A stretch of 64,000 nucleotides of DNA, from contig NC_067198.1 of the NCBI RefSeq assembly GCF_000699445.3, forward strand, positions 24,935,536 through 24,999,535, given 5' to 3'. The notes under the pieces are model-generated. The model made no database searches. It saw only the letters and a list, made by a program, of their open reading frames with translations, and was not told the origin of the DNA. Source of the DNA: Schistosoma haematobium (Eukaryota; Platyhelminthes; Trematoda; Strigeidida; Schistosomatidae). A program made the position numbers and the translations under genes. Positions 21,561 through 32,748 of this stretch are shown here, piece after piece (positions within the stretch are counted from its first letter, which is position 1; every line of letters starts with the position of its first letter).

Positions 21561-24290
21561 TTCGATTCTACCTGCTATTACTAAAAATTATTCTTTCGCC
21601 GAAACAACCCCTAACTACCCTCCCCCCATTAACATATTGGTAATAAACTAAAAAAACATGAATATGGAGTCAATGCTCTCATTCCTTCCTCTTCTCATGA
21701 AAAAACAGACAGTTCACTGGATTTACATCACACGCTTCTACTAGACAAACACTCACCTTACCCGACACTTATGCTAATCAATGCTCGATCCGTACAAAAT
21801 AAGATGACTCACCTACGCACGTTGTCATTTTTAAACAATCCTTCACTTGTTTTTGTGACGGAAAGCTGGTTGTCCTCCGATGTCACATACTCGCATCTTC
21901 AAATAAACAACTATGAGCCCTTCCGTTGTGGTTGAGTTACTAAGACGAATGGTGGTTGTCATGTATATGCATCTAAAAATATGAGATTGGAAACCTGTGG
22001 CGATGATATCCTCAACAAATTACCTGATACCATATGGCTTACTGTACACATCCATGGATGTAAGATACCAGTTGGATGCATATATAGTGCTCCAAACACT
22101 CCTAATTCAACTTACATTACCATAAGTGAGTCATCTACCAAAACTGGCTCATTTGATTTTGCCTGCAAAATTATTCGTGGTGATTTAAATTTTTCCACCA
22201 TCAACTGGAAATCATACTCTGCCCCACTGTGTTTAGATAGCATACTTATCTCCTTGAACATACACGGTTGGCAGCAACATGAACACCTGTCTGCATGAGA
22301 CCAAAGCATCCTCGGCCTCATATTCTATCACAATGTCACAATGACTATTCAAACACTGACTATGGAAACTTTTGATTTCTAATAAAGCATTCTGACTGGA
22401 GCAGTGTTTTTACCAGTGAAAATCTCTAAGAAACATTGGAGATATTCAATACTACCATCAACTCTGTACTAGACAATACTATTCCCTATGAAGTTGCTTT
22501 TGAAACAATTACTCCCTATATCAACCATAAGACTAAGTCTAAGCTGAGAAAAATAAAATGGACGTACTATATATCAAAAGAATTCAGTGCCTTGCACCAT
22601 ATATACACTTGACTTGAAGGAGTGCAAAGTCAACACAACAAACAAACATTGGCAGAATAACGTACTGCGCTCACTGCTGTATCTGAAGCCCAAAGCTTAT
22701 GTCATCTTCTTGCAAAACGCATAAGAAAGGACGTAGGTCACAACATTCACTCCTTACTGCATGATGTGACATATTGTGACCAAACCTTCATGTGTGAACT
22801 GTTAAGTGAATGGTTTTCCCACAACGGGGACACATCACATACCGCAGATATTAACATAAAGTTCATCAGCAAAATTATCTTAACACCATAAACTTTGATA
22901 CTAGCAGTATACATACTGCCATCAAAACCCTTAAGCTGAATGCGAGTTCTGGTGCCGATCAATCCTTTATAAAATGTCGGGACCGAACATACAGACGCTA
23001 TTACTCAAAATATACACATTAAATCTAGAGACAGGTACATATCCCGAAACCTGAAAAGTAACGTATGTTCTTACTGAACACAAATTCGGACAGAGAAACC
23101 TGGTCGAAAACTACGGACCTATAAATATCACTCCATTTATGTCACACGTAATGGAAAAAGTGACACAAAATAAACTATCTGATCATCTATTTAAGGAAGA
23201 TCTAATAGACCCGTCACGACACGGCTTCATTAGAACAAGGTCCTGCAGCACAGATCTGATAGACCTCTCTAACGAGGTTACTCGCATACGTGAACAGAAG
23301 AAACTAGTTGTTATACTATGTTTCGATATTAAGAAAGCTCTCGATGAAGTACCTCATGACCTCTTAATCAACAGACTTGAGTCAGTCGGAGTCACAAACC
23401 CCCTATTGCAATGGATCAACTCTATTCTTACGAATAGATACCAAATAAACAAGATTAACTACATCATCTACACCTTGGTTAATAACCAGGGATGTTGTGC
23501 AGGGTAGTGTCTTGGGTCTATTGATCTTTACAATTGACATCAACAATATATGCAAGTGCTTTAGCACAGTTAAGACCTACTTCTACGCTAACGACTTAAA
23601 CGTCATCGATAAAAGTGACGTTTGCGATGTACGTAGTACTATGCAAACAATCCAACATGAACTCAAAATGTTAGACAACTGGCGCAGACGCTGGAGGTTA
23701 GAGCTCAACACAGAGAAACGCGGCTGGTTATGTATAGGAACCACGTCTCTTAAAATAAAGCTAGCACTTAAAAAGAACACACTTTAGATGGTGGTTGGAG
23801 GTAGTCAACAGGAAACCCTGGACCCGGGTTTCGTGCTACTTGGCACTCGTCAGCAAGGTGTACCTGTAATCTTGAGGGAACTGGTGCTCCCTGGCGGATT
23901 CGATCTCTTGTCACCCAGCTTCACAGTCAGAGTGCCAAGTAGCACGGAACTCGGGTACAGGGTTTCCTGTTGACTACCTCCAACCACCATCTAAAATCTC
24001 AATACATAGTGCCCGCAGTGTCGAGTCACCTAGACTGGTGGCCACATTGCAACATGATCGATAGCATTCGATCTGCACTATTAAGGACTAGACAAGCATG
24101 AGATTGATCACCACCCAGTGATCAATCAATTGTGAAGAACACACTCTCCAGACCGACATCGGCAACTGACCTAGGGGTATATTACTCACACAGTTTAAGG
24201 TCTAATTTGATTTTCTATTTCAAACTCCTCAAACATCTTACTTTTCCATTTGTAATATAGATCTTGCCCAAGATTCACATGAATACGGCC
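21560..24290 (+). pseudogene. CR1-like LINE, decayed, nearly full-span
   Basis: A second CR1/Jockey-type family, broken by many stops. Endonuclease part at about 21765-22300: LMLINARSVQNKM, FVTESWLSSDVT, GCIYSAPNTPNSTY, IIRGDLNFSTINW. The RT part begins about 23100: HGFIRTRSCSTDLIDL, VILCFDIKKALDEVPHDLL (motif A, FD-K), with QGSVLGLLIF (motif B) in the next frame at 23497 and YANDLNVI, where motif C would be ADD. The post-RT part (DIGN, GILLTQFKV) continues after 24146. A foldback element is inserted at 23784-24134. Start and end are approximate. Confidence 0.8.
23784..24134 (+). mobile_element. Foldback non-autonomous element, copy 2
   Basis: 351 bp flanked by aagaacacact (23773-23783 and 24135-24145). 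It starts ttagatggtggttggaggta; an inverted copy of the first 45 or so bases lies at about 23945-23993, so the head can fold into a long hairpin. It ends gatcaccacccagtgatc then aatcaattgtg. It differs from copy 1 by about 70 extra bases within the hairpin loop. The host sequence is a CR1-like LINE whose reading resumes after the element. No ORF or tRNA-like box seen. Confidence 0.85.
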
Positions 24291-24299
24291 TTCGAGACA

Positions 24300-27200
24300 A
24301 AGTATTCGCGGTTAAAGTTGAGAAATATTCATCAAAAACTCTGGAAAACTTTGAAGATGACACAGGTATTCAGTGTTTGACAACGCTTTTACCAGCAACA
24401 CCTAATATAATTTGTACCCACCGAGAGAAATCAAAAGACAGGGTCAAGGAGGTCAGAAGAGTGTATTTGGCGATAACCAGTATGTCGGAATTCTCTGGTG
24501 TAATCTGGCTAGCGATTGAGGTAGTTGTTGAGCACGGCGTTACCACACGTGATCTGGCGCGGATGCATGACCGAGCGCCTTCAGATAGATGAGTCCACTA
24601 AAACATATGGTCAGCATCCAATCTCGAAAACTTACAGAGCTGTTTATTTTGTGGATTTATTTACCACTACAACTTCTGCCTCATAAAGTATGCATTAATA
24701 TGGAACAGTCTTTCCTTCGAAATATGCATGACAGATGAATTACATACGTTTGTAAAACTTATTGGTCAAGTTCTTACTTGCACAGATGTAGCACAAACGA
24801 ACACATCTGCGTCCCACTCAAACATCATAGACCCTCTACATGTATAGATCGAATTGACTTATTTTCATACTCTGAAGTTGTTTTAGGTACTTTTTCCTCC
24901 CTAATTTTTTACTTGAAGTAGACAGTAAGCTCACTGGACCTATCGATACTGCTAAACTAAACTCGGTCGCTAAGAGAAGCTCACTACTATCCTAAAAATT
25001 CAAAAGAACAGCACAATGAACTGCCTACTGCCAGTGGTCTTGCATCTGTAGAACCTGTTACCCATCAACCGGTTAGAATAGAACAAAAGAACATCGGCAC
25101 TAAGTTAATTTGGGTTCCTTATTTTCCATTCTTTATCAGCTTTTTACTCTCCAGTACACTATTTTGACTTGCCATTAACATTATTTCACCACTCGTTACC
25201 TTATCTATAACTCATATATTTCTATACTTTTCTGCATGCTTTGGTAAACAACTATCCTACAATATACCCTTCTGAAAGCATATATTCTGATTGGCAACCT
25301 ATACTTTATATCATAGTCAATTAAATCATAGCATCGATGCCTTACTCACAGTACATAATTTGTAACTGACTAATTAGCTTGTAAAATGGTACTTATAGAA
25401 ACAGTGTTTTCCAACAGGATGTGAAACACAGAGCATTGTGTAAGGTATGATATATATATATCCAGAAAAATGAGCTTAAATGAGCCTAACATCACAGAAG
25501 GAGGGAGGGTGGAGTTACTGACCAGCAAGCACTGATGGTGAGAGCGATGAATTCAATCCACCCATGTTTGTGGGGCAGAAAGTGTTGGTTGTATCAGGCT
25601 CTTTATGTTTGAGAACAGGTTAATCAATTAGTTATACTGAGATTGTTCTCCTATGCTCCCCATTCAGACTCATGTTTCCAATTTTATGCTGAATTAGCTA
25701 TTCTACTAAGATAACCTATAACATGCTAACTCGGACATATACACCAGGACTATGTAGCAGGCATCGGGTGAAAAAATCAGACAATAAAAGATATAGTCAT
25801 TAGTTTTCTTAACACTTTACTCTCTATATGCACTTTCCGTTCTAATCAACAGACTTCTTTACTCCAACCTTGACTTCCCTTCCTTCAATTGAACTTACTC
25901 CACTTTGGTAAATATCACGACTCACTGTTCTTTATTAAAGCATTCTTTCATCTGGAGCCTCTGATTATATTTGTACGATTTTAATCTTATAGGTTATCAT
26001 ACCTCTGTCTGTTCCATTACAAAATGTTATGCATTGTTTAGCGTTCATATTCAAGCGAATCGCTACTCCTCGGTTTCTCTTTTTTTAGAGTCTTGCCCTG
26101 AGGACACAGTTATAGAACTTCTGACATCTGAAACAAACTCGACGTACGTGTTTTCCCAAGGTCACAGTTCACACCAAGCGTTTTATATGTCTACTTCATA
26201 ACAACTATCAACTTAGAAAGTTGTATTGCATGAATATTTAGCACGGCCAAAATCCCAAAACAATTATGCCGAGATCGGGTCTCGTGTGTAACGTACACGC
26301 TATGCCACTTTGGGAAATATTTTGAAAACTACTAAGTGTAATACTAAAGCATCCACCAAGTCATCAACGCACAAGACATCTGTACGAATGAACTGATATT
26401 CACTTTTATAGAATATATTTATTTAATAACCGTACTTGGGATGCATACTGCGAGCCAATAAATGTAAAATGGCGGGTACCTACCCTTGTTGTCGGTTCTG
26501 TGTCTCGTCCCTTTCTTTTTTACTATTCTTCTCAGCAGCCTAGTGATGTGCCATTGAAAAGATATATGGAACATTGTACTTCATCTTGCGCCATCATTAA
26601 TACCTTAGATATTCTAGGTGAATTTAAGGTTGCGTTCTCTAGAGGTGGATTCATTCGCAGTTATCAGTTGCACCACGCGACGCAACCTCTATAAAACGTG
26701 CCAACTCTTATATTGACAACTCGAATCTTACTAGTGTTATTCACATTCATATGAGGGACGTTTTATACCCCCTGATTCTTTAACCAATGTGCCCTATAAC
26801 ATATAAACCTAATTGAGTAACTTGTTACAGTTTAGCCTGTATCACCTGTAAAAATTTGATTTTGCCTGCAAGGTGACATGCATCATGTAACATATAGTTA
26901 TTTAAGAATATATTATTAACTATTTGTTTATTCTGGTTTAACATATTTTATGGTTGTCCGATAATTACTTCTACCAAGAGAAATGTTGTGTTGAGCCGTT
27001 TATCTTGTTTTGCTGTGCTAACAATACGTTTTCTGGCACCAGTAGCATCGTTCATGATTGTGTGTGGTGGGATCTGTAGTTTGTGGTTGAACTCCAAAGC
27101 CAGCGGGAATGTTTGACGAAAGTGTAGGTGACATTTTCACATATTGTTGTTGTTTAAACAGTTTCAAACTAAGTCATGCCAGTGGTGACGTGTCAGTGGA

Positions 27201-28040
27201 TGAGCCTGTAGAACTATGGTCTACTATGATATTAGTACTGCTCTAATAATAGACCTAATTCTAAACTTATAGACTTGTCATGATATAACTGCTTAATCTA
27301 TAAAATCTTACGTGGAAGTCACATCATAGTCTACGCCAACTCATTGCATCATAACAATTAACAATACATGATGGAGAACAAGCTTAGGCTAGGGATAGGA
27401 CAATATATTTAATAAAGTTAAAAGATATAAGATAACAGGGACCACGCCTGCATGGCCGAGCCATGCCATTCGATCAACTCCGACTCATTCAATTCCTTGT
27501 TCGCGCCTTCTGCATCGTTAAGTATTCCTCCGCGTTAAATATTGAATGTCTATTTTCCGAGCTGTCTCGTGTTTAGCTTTGAGGATTGTGTGGTTATGGT
27601 CCAATGCCACTACAAACCTGCTGCAATTGTTCAGTAAACGGATTCCTGTGCCATTGTTCGTTCACCAATTCTGGTTTGCAGTTCGGTATAGATAATTACT
27701 CTGTATTTCCTCCTCTATAAAAATTTCAAGATTCCGATGACGACAGGTTGTGCTGGGTATCAGTCCTATCTTCACATAATTGTTCATGCCCCAGTCGGGA
27801 TTTACTTCTCCGACTGAACAGTAACTGATTCTACTCTCAGTTTGGCTTTGCATGCGATTTTATTAAACCTTTGAAGTTTTCCAAAAAATCGGTTCGATAC
27901 AATCATCAGCCTCTCTTACCCGCGATGCCTGTAGCTGTGAGATGTGAGCTTATGTCTGAAGGTTTGACGAGCGATGATATTAGTGATAGTAGTTAGCGTC
28001 GAATTGATAGTATGTATGGTATGGGGAAAGTATTTGTTAG
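24300..28040. other. Gene-poor stretch with diverged repeat pieces
   Basis: No exon chain or transposon ORF recognised. Two pieces resemble parts of the inverted-duplication arm: about 25380-25625 resembles 20880-21110 (cctaacatcac, gaggga-gtgg, accagcaagca words), and about 27180-27640 resembles 19905-20290 (gaggattgtgtggtta, gagccatgcca words). They lie in the reverse order compared with the arm, so they are separate old copies of a dispersed repeat, not a third arm. Confidence 0.5.
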
Positions 28041-28990
28041 ATTACATTATGTGAGTGGCTCAAAGAGATCACTTTAACACCGTCTGAACATGTTGTTGAG
28101 CATTTTGGTGATGACCCAGCAGACTACCGTCGTTTTATCAGTAGTTGAGGTGTATTAGTAGACGATAGAGTATCAAATGAAGTTAAATTCATGTGTTTAG
28201 CGAGGCGGGTTACTGTTGCAGCTGCAAGAGCAATTAAATGTTGAGAGTTCTTAATGGCCACATGAGCGGATAACCAGGCAAGCAAGATACTAAAGCAAAG
28301 ATTTTGTAGACCATACATGGTGGCAGATAGAGCGTCTGAAGCTGATAAATGCAACCGCAGACAGATTAATGACAAACCAAATGATATGACTGACTTCTTG
28401 TATAGTTTTCTAGCGTAAAGAAATGCCCTGCTGTCTATGAATATGGGAAATGAACGAAGTTTTGTGTGGGTCCTGGAAGTGTTGTGTAGTCGCTTACCTA
28501 GGTGACTGCAGAGAAAGTGGGCCAAGTTAATACATTCCTTGAGGGAAAGAATATTGGGCCGAAATTCGTGGATATTATTGTATTGATCTGGAGTGATATG
28601 AACCAGTATTTGAAATCGTTATTACGGAACATTATATCATTCCCTTCAATAACAGACGAGCCCTCTCCACGAGAACAGTAAAGTTTGATAAGAGAGAGTA
28701 ACTGTACCAACCACGAAAGTGAGTGTTTTCAAGGTACGTAAGATCACAACTCAAACCAATACAAAAAGTGCGAAGGCCTTGATAAACAGAAGGGCTGGAT
28801 GTCGTAGAAGGAATGTAATTGTGTTTTGTTTGGTCGATAATGTTGTTAGGAAACAGATAAAGATACTGGTGGATCCGAATCAAAACACCTATGGTTGGCC
28901 GAAACACGTAATAAAAGAGGTAGAGTCGACCATGTAAAACTAGTACTTAACCTGAAAGACGAGAGAATAAATATTGGTGTAGAATAAAAT
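28040..28990 (+). pseudogene. BEL/Pao gag relic
   Basis: Broken plus-strand frames read GDDPADYRRFIS, VDDRVSNEVKFMCLARR, VAAARAIKC, ASKILKQRFCRPYMVADR and RLPR-LQRKWAKL, in the order found in BEL/Pao Gag proteins (a DP.DY.RF segment, then the KILE-FG-P segment, then LP..LQ.RW). Downstream about 28720-28937 stays open (VIKEVESTM end) and may be the Gag C-terminal part. Several stops; dead copy. No LTR found nearby. Confidence 0.6.
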
Positions 28991-31395
28991 TGTAAATTAT
29001 TTACTTATAGTGTTCTTAGGTCTTCAGTTAGATCGTTTTCATGACCGATAAAGATCAGAAGGATATTCTTCAACAAAGTTGTCGTAAGTGGAACATATTC
29101 TCGTTTCACAAGTGCAGACCTTGGATATATTGTGTAGTTAAAGACAGTTAAGTAAGTTGCAGGGTTATTGTGAATACGGGGCCAGAAAAATCGGATTTGA
29201 GATTATTGTTTGATGATAGTGTTTAATATGACGTTTCACCCACTGTATCAAGAAAAATTTGGATCGATTTGATAACCATATTGGTTCAAAGTGTCCATTG
29301 TTAATAAAGAATTTTGTTTCCACTATTTTTCTCGCAATTCAAATTGTGGCCTGACAAGATTAGTCAGCCTTCCTGTTTGCTCAGAGGCGAAGAACATCGT
29401 CTTAAATTAGGTCCTCTTAAGCCCATAAGCTCAAAGAACATGAGGGAAGGTGATTTTAAGTGCTTGAATGGAGAGAATAGCGTGATGATCTGGGTTAAAA
29501 GTCAGGATAAATATGTATCGTCTTTCATAAAATTTATAGCTGGTTTTCAAAAGGGTATACTCTAGACATTTTCTGAAACTAAATATGCAGTTCTCAAATA
29601 CAATCCACTATGTGTGCTTCACGTTCGGTATGTTACTCTCAGTTATCACTGAACCTTATCTGAAAATTCGGTATTGGTTTTATGTTTCCAAATGTTATCG
29701 AGAGATAAGCACGATACCGTTGTCCCAGATGAGGTCAGCAGGCTTCATGTATGTGTGCAATATTCTGAGAGTCTTTGAGGTGTAATTTCTTGACTGGAAG
29801 AGTGTTCTAGAATTCCTACGTGTAACTTCCCGACTAGACAATGCTAATAGCCCCCTGTATGCGGATTGATGGACTGTAGCGATATTTTTGTTCTTACTAA
29901 AAACTATAATTACCTGACAATTTTGTACTATGATTGACACTGTCTGGAATAAAATTCCTTTCACTAGTCTTCTGCCTTCTCATTGCGACTCAGAAGGGTT
30001 CTGGCATTCCAGTGCTTAAGTTATACGCGGTACATCAAGAAGACAACCAAAACAGTATAGTTTTGGGTGAAAAAAATTTATACGCAAAGAGTATTTTTGT
30101 GACTCGTCGTATGTCCTTAGCATTTAGAAGTGTTAAAAGAACCGTTACCGGCAAATAACATAAAAGTCCGTCACGTCAACCATCATTGAGGACTGTTGTA
30201 ATTTTCAACCGCCAGCAGTTGTCTAGGATCGCGCCTTCGCTTAGTAAATTTGAGTGCATAATATCAAGGAGTGTTGTCAAAACTGGAGGCATACCTCACG
30301 TAAGAACACTGTCCTAGTTCCCATAATATTCATTTCAGTTTTTTTATAAACTTCTATTTTGAACATTGTTGAAGTATGAGACAGACACTAGATAGTCTAA
30401 CGTATCATTGACGTTTCGTCGGCTAGTTTTATGCACTCTCATAAATAATTTTGAAGTGTTTTCACAGTTTGTGAATTTCTGTGTACATTTGTCTGACCAC
30501 CTTGCCGCTTTAAAGCTAGACACTTCATTCTTAACTTTAAGCATTTTTTGAGGAAATGTATAACGACTCAAACATATAATCAACTTTAATTTAATTCATA
30601 AACACACCCAACCATTCACTCATCATCTGTTCCCTCTCTCTGGTCGTTTGTTAATAATAATATATTCTCAGATAACAATATTTTACATGTGTCATGTCAG
30701 TTTACAGCAAGATCAAGTTGCTGCAGACTTTTCTATGTTACTCAGTTATGTTGATATTTTATAGGGCACATGAGGGATATAAACACGTGATAAATTTTCA
30801 TACATTAGAATATTGATGTTTGTAGGATTTTAGAGTTCAATATGAGAGTTGACGCGCTTTTTGGTGGTCGCGTTGCGATAAGCAATAGATGGTCGGGCAT
30901 TAAAGTCCAAAACAGTCCGCCGGAGACGTCAACTTGAAAATATTAGTTTGTGCTTCTCGATAGAGATCCCAGATAAATTCCGGAGGCACGAATGATGTCG
31001 CGGGACGAAGTCACATGTTCCAAAAATGTTTGCGCTTGTATAACATGAGAGTTCCGAAAAAGAGAAACAAGTGAAGGGTGAGAAGCAGGATCTACAGTGT
31101 TGATGACTAGTGAAATGTAGTCATCTGTAATTGAGCAATCGGGACATGATTACTTAGACCAAACCTCTCTCGTCAGATCAAGTTCTTAGCATGTAAACTT
31201 CATCAGGTTAAAGAAAACAAGCCACAGCATGGCTTTGAATGAATAGATTGATGTACAAATAGAAGTGGTTCAAAGAAGATTAAAGCTTGGGAGTATGTAT
31301 TTAAAAATTTAGTAAGAAAATAATGTTTGAATACCGACTAGTTTTTTCGCCAAAGTTATTGTAACTCACATTTATTGTCATAACATTCGTGGAGG
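28991..31395. other. No recognised gene
   Basis: Contains short open frames (29314-29565, 29934-30158 and, on the minus strand, 30344-30583) with no family I recognise. The last 4 bases, gagg (31392-31395), are the 5' target-site duplication of Gypsy-1. Confidence 0.4.
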
Positions 31396-31662
31396 TGTAA
31401 CAGCTTAGGTTGGTTGGTTAAGAGTTGACCCCAAACAACCAAGTATATGCCAAAACAGCATTGTTCAAGTATTCATTCACTTCCTTGTTTTGTATAAGCG
31501 TTATATTCCCTATTATCTTATATTGAATGTTGAGAGCCTTTGTTTGTCTGAACAGATAATCCCACGCTCCACTGTGACCGCGCTAAGATCGAAATAAAGA
31601 CCTATTCACTACTTGTCTGGTTTCTTCTATCAATAGCACGAGGGTTACCTATAGACACGAAA
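31396..31662 (+). repeat. Gypsy-1 5' LTR
   Basis: 267 bp from tgtaacagcttagg to ctatagacacgaaa; the same length as the 3' LTR at 38011-38277. It should carry the element's promoter and polyadenylation signals; an aataaa lies within gatcgaaataaagacc near its 3' side. The end is not the usual CA, but the 4-bp target duplication fixes the boundary. Confidence 0.95.
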
Positions 31663-31663
31663 T

Positions 31664-31681
31664 TGGTGAGCCCTTTTGAAC
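31664..31681 (+). other. Primer-binding site candidate
   Basis: TGGTGAGCCC begins one base after the 5' LTR; TGG is the complement of the tRNA CCA end. The related Gypsy-3 has tggtgagcc at about 15466. CsRn1-group elements are described as using tRNA-Trp (TGGTGAC...); here only the first six bases fit, so the primer is unassigned. Confidence 0.6.
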
Positions 31682-31870
31682 ACAAATTTAACCTCATTTT
31701 TGTTATTAATATTATATTTTTTGTACTCAATCGTAAAAGTAGACCTGATTATCCGTAAACTAAGTTGGATATATAAATAGTTTTTTCTTTTTTTTAATTA
31801 CTTTAAGTTATTCGTGTTATAGAAACCATTTTTTCGTGCTAACTTTATTGCTATATTTGTCACATACCTC

Positions 31871-32716
31871 ATGTCAGACTCAATAGAAACCCATAATCTG
31901 GATGATTTGTCACCAGTGGAGATAGACACTGTTATGACTACGAAATCCCGACTTCCAGAATTTGGTCGTAGTGATCCTGAGTTGTGGTTTGCTCAACTAG
32001 AGCATTATTTCACGAGACACAATATCAAATCTGAAGGGATTCGCTATAGAGATTTGTGTTCTATCCTTCCTCCTTCAGTCGCCAAAGAAGTCCGTGACTT
32101 GATTTTAGATCCACCATCACCACAACCATACACCATCTTAAGACGAGAGATAATGAACCGTTTATCATTATCAGATAGTCAAAGAATTCAAAGACTTTTT
32201 CAAGGTGAGACACTAGGTGATCGGTCGCCGTCACAGTTTTTACGTCACCTCCAAGTCTTAGTGGGTGATAACACAGTGGGTGAAGCAGTCCTAAAACAAG
32301 GATGGATACAAGCTCTCCCATGCTACGTCCAACACTGTTTGGATGCACAAGATCCTGAAACCTCATTATCTCATTTAGCGCGTATAGCCGACAGAATAAT
32401 GGAAAGAGGTCCTCCAACTGGATCAGGCACAATAAATCACACACAAAAAGTAGAATCAGCAAAAGACCCCGTAATAGAAGGACTCATTGCGAGTGTTAAG
32501 AGTCTCAATGAGGCTGTCACCAGAATGCAAATGGCTCATAGAAACAGGAGCAGGTCACCACAACGACCACGATCCGAGTCACAAAACAGGTCACAAATGT
32601 CTAGACAATCTGGGCAGTTTTGTTGGTACCACTGGAAGTTTGGTGTCAACTCAACCAAGTGCATGCAACCATGCGCCTGGCCTAAGCATAATTCTAAGAC
32701 AGCGGGAAACGAGTAA
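31871..32716 (+). CDS. Gypsy-1 Gag (CHCC type)
   Basis: 281-residue structural protein that packages element RNA into cytoplasmic particles. ATG at 31871 is the first in a long frame, 208 bases after the LTR. The N-terminal two thirds ([53 protein letters not shown]) is a capsid-like region of the CsRn1/Boudicca group. Near the C-terminus C251-x2-H254-x9-C264-x3-C268 (CWYHWKFG to CMQPC) replaces the usual CCHC knuckle. A basic, Arg/Ser-rich stretch precedes it ([18 protein letters not shown]). The stop at 32714-32716 lies just downstream of the slippery heptamer, so ribosomes that slip continue into Pol. Confidence 0.92.
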   Translation: MSDSIETHNLDDLSPVEIDTVMTTKSRLPEFGRSDPELWFAQLEHYFTRHNIKSEGIRYRDLCSILPPSVAKEVRDLILDPPSPQPYTILRREIMNRLSLSDSQRIQRLFQGETLGDRSPSQFLRHLQVLVGDNTVGEAVLKQGWIQALPCYVQHCLDAQDPETSLSHLARIADRIMERGPPTGSGTINHTQKVESAKDPVIEGLIASVKSLNEAVTRMQMAHRNRSRSPQRPRSESQNRSQMSRQSGQFCWYHWKFGVNSTKCMQPCAWPKHNSKTAGNE

Positions 32717-32748
32717 CCCCTCCCCAGGTCGCGACGACTGAGGAGGGG
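32704..32748 (+). promoter_or_regulatory. -1 ribosomal frameshift signal (Gypsy-1 gag/pol)
   Basis: Heptamer GGGAAAC at 32704-32710 sits in the gag frame as G GGA AAC, a canonical X XXY YYZ slippery site. A slip moves the ribosome exactly into the pol frame, which is open from 32698. Six bases later (gagtaa, containing the gag stop) a perfect 7-bp stem begins: cccctcc 32717-32723 pairs with ggagggg 32742-32748; the 18-base loop contains the small palindrome gtcgcgac. Heptamer, spacer, stem and stop all have the geometry of known -1 signals. Confidence 0.88.

Noticed and set aside
24580..24605. Hammerhead-like word gatgagtcc
   Set aside because: No GAAA core box or matching stems follow; chance word.
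26225..26330. tRNA-like sequence on the minus strand (tggcatagcgtg)
   Set aside because: Only a weak A-box resemblance, no B box at proper spacing, no foldable arms seen.
30344..30583. 79-codon minus-strand frame as a host or transposon gene
   Set aside because: No motif or family recognised and no splice context; listed only as unassigned sequence.
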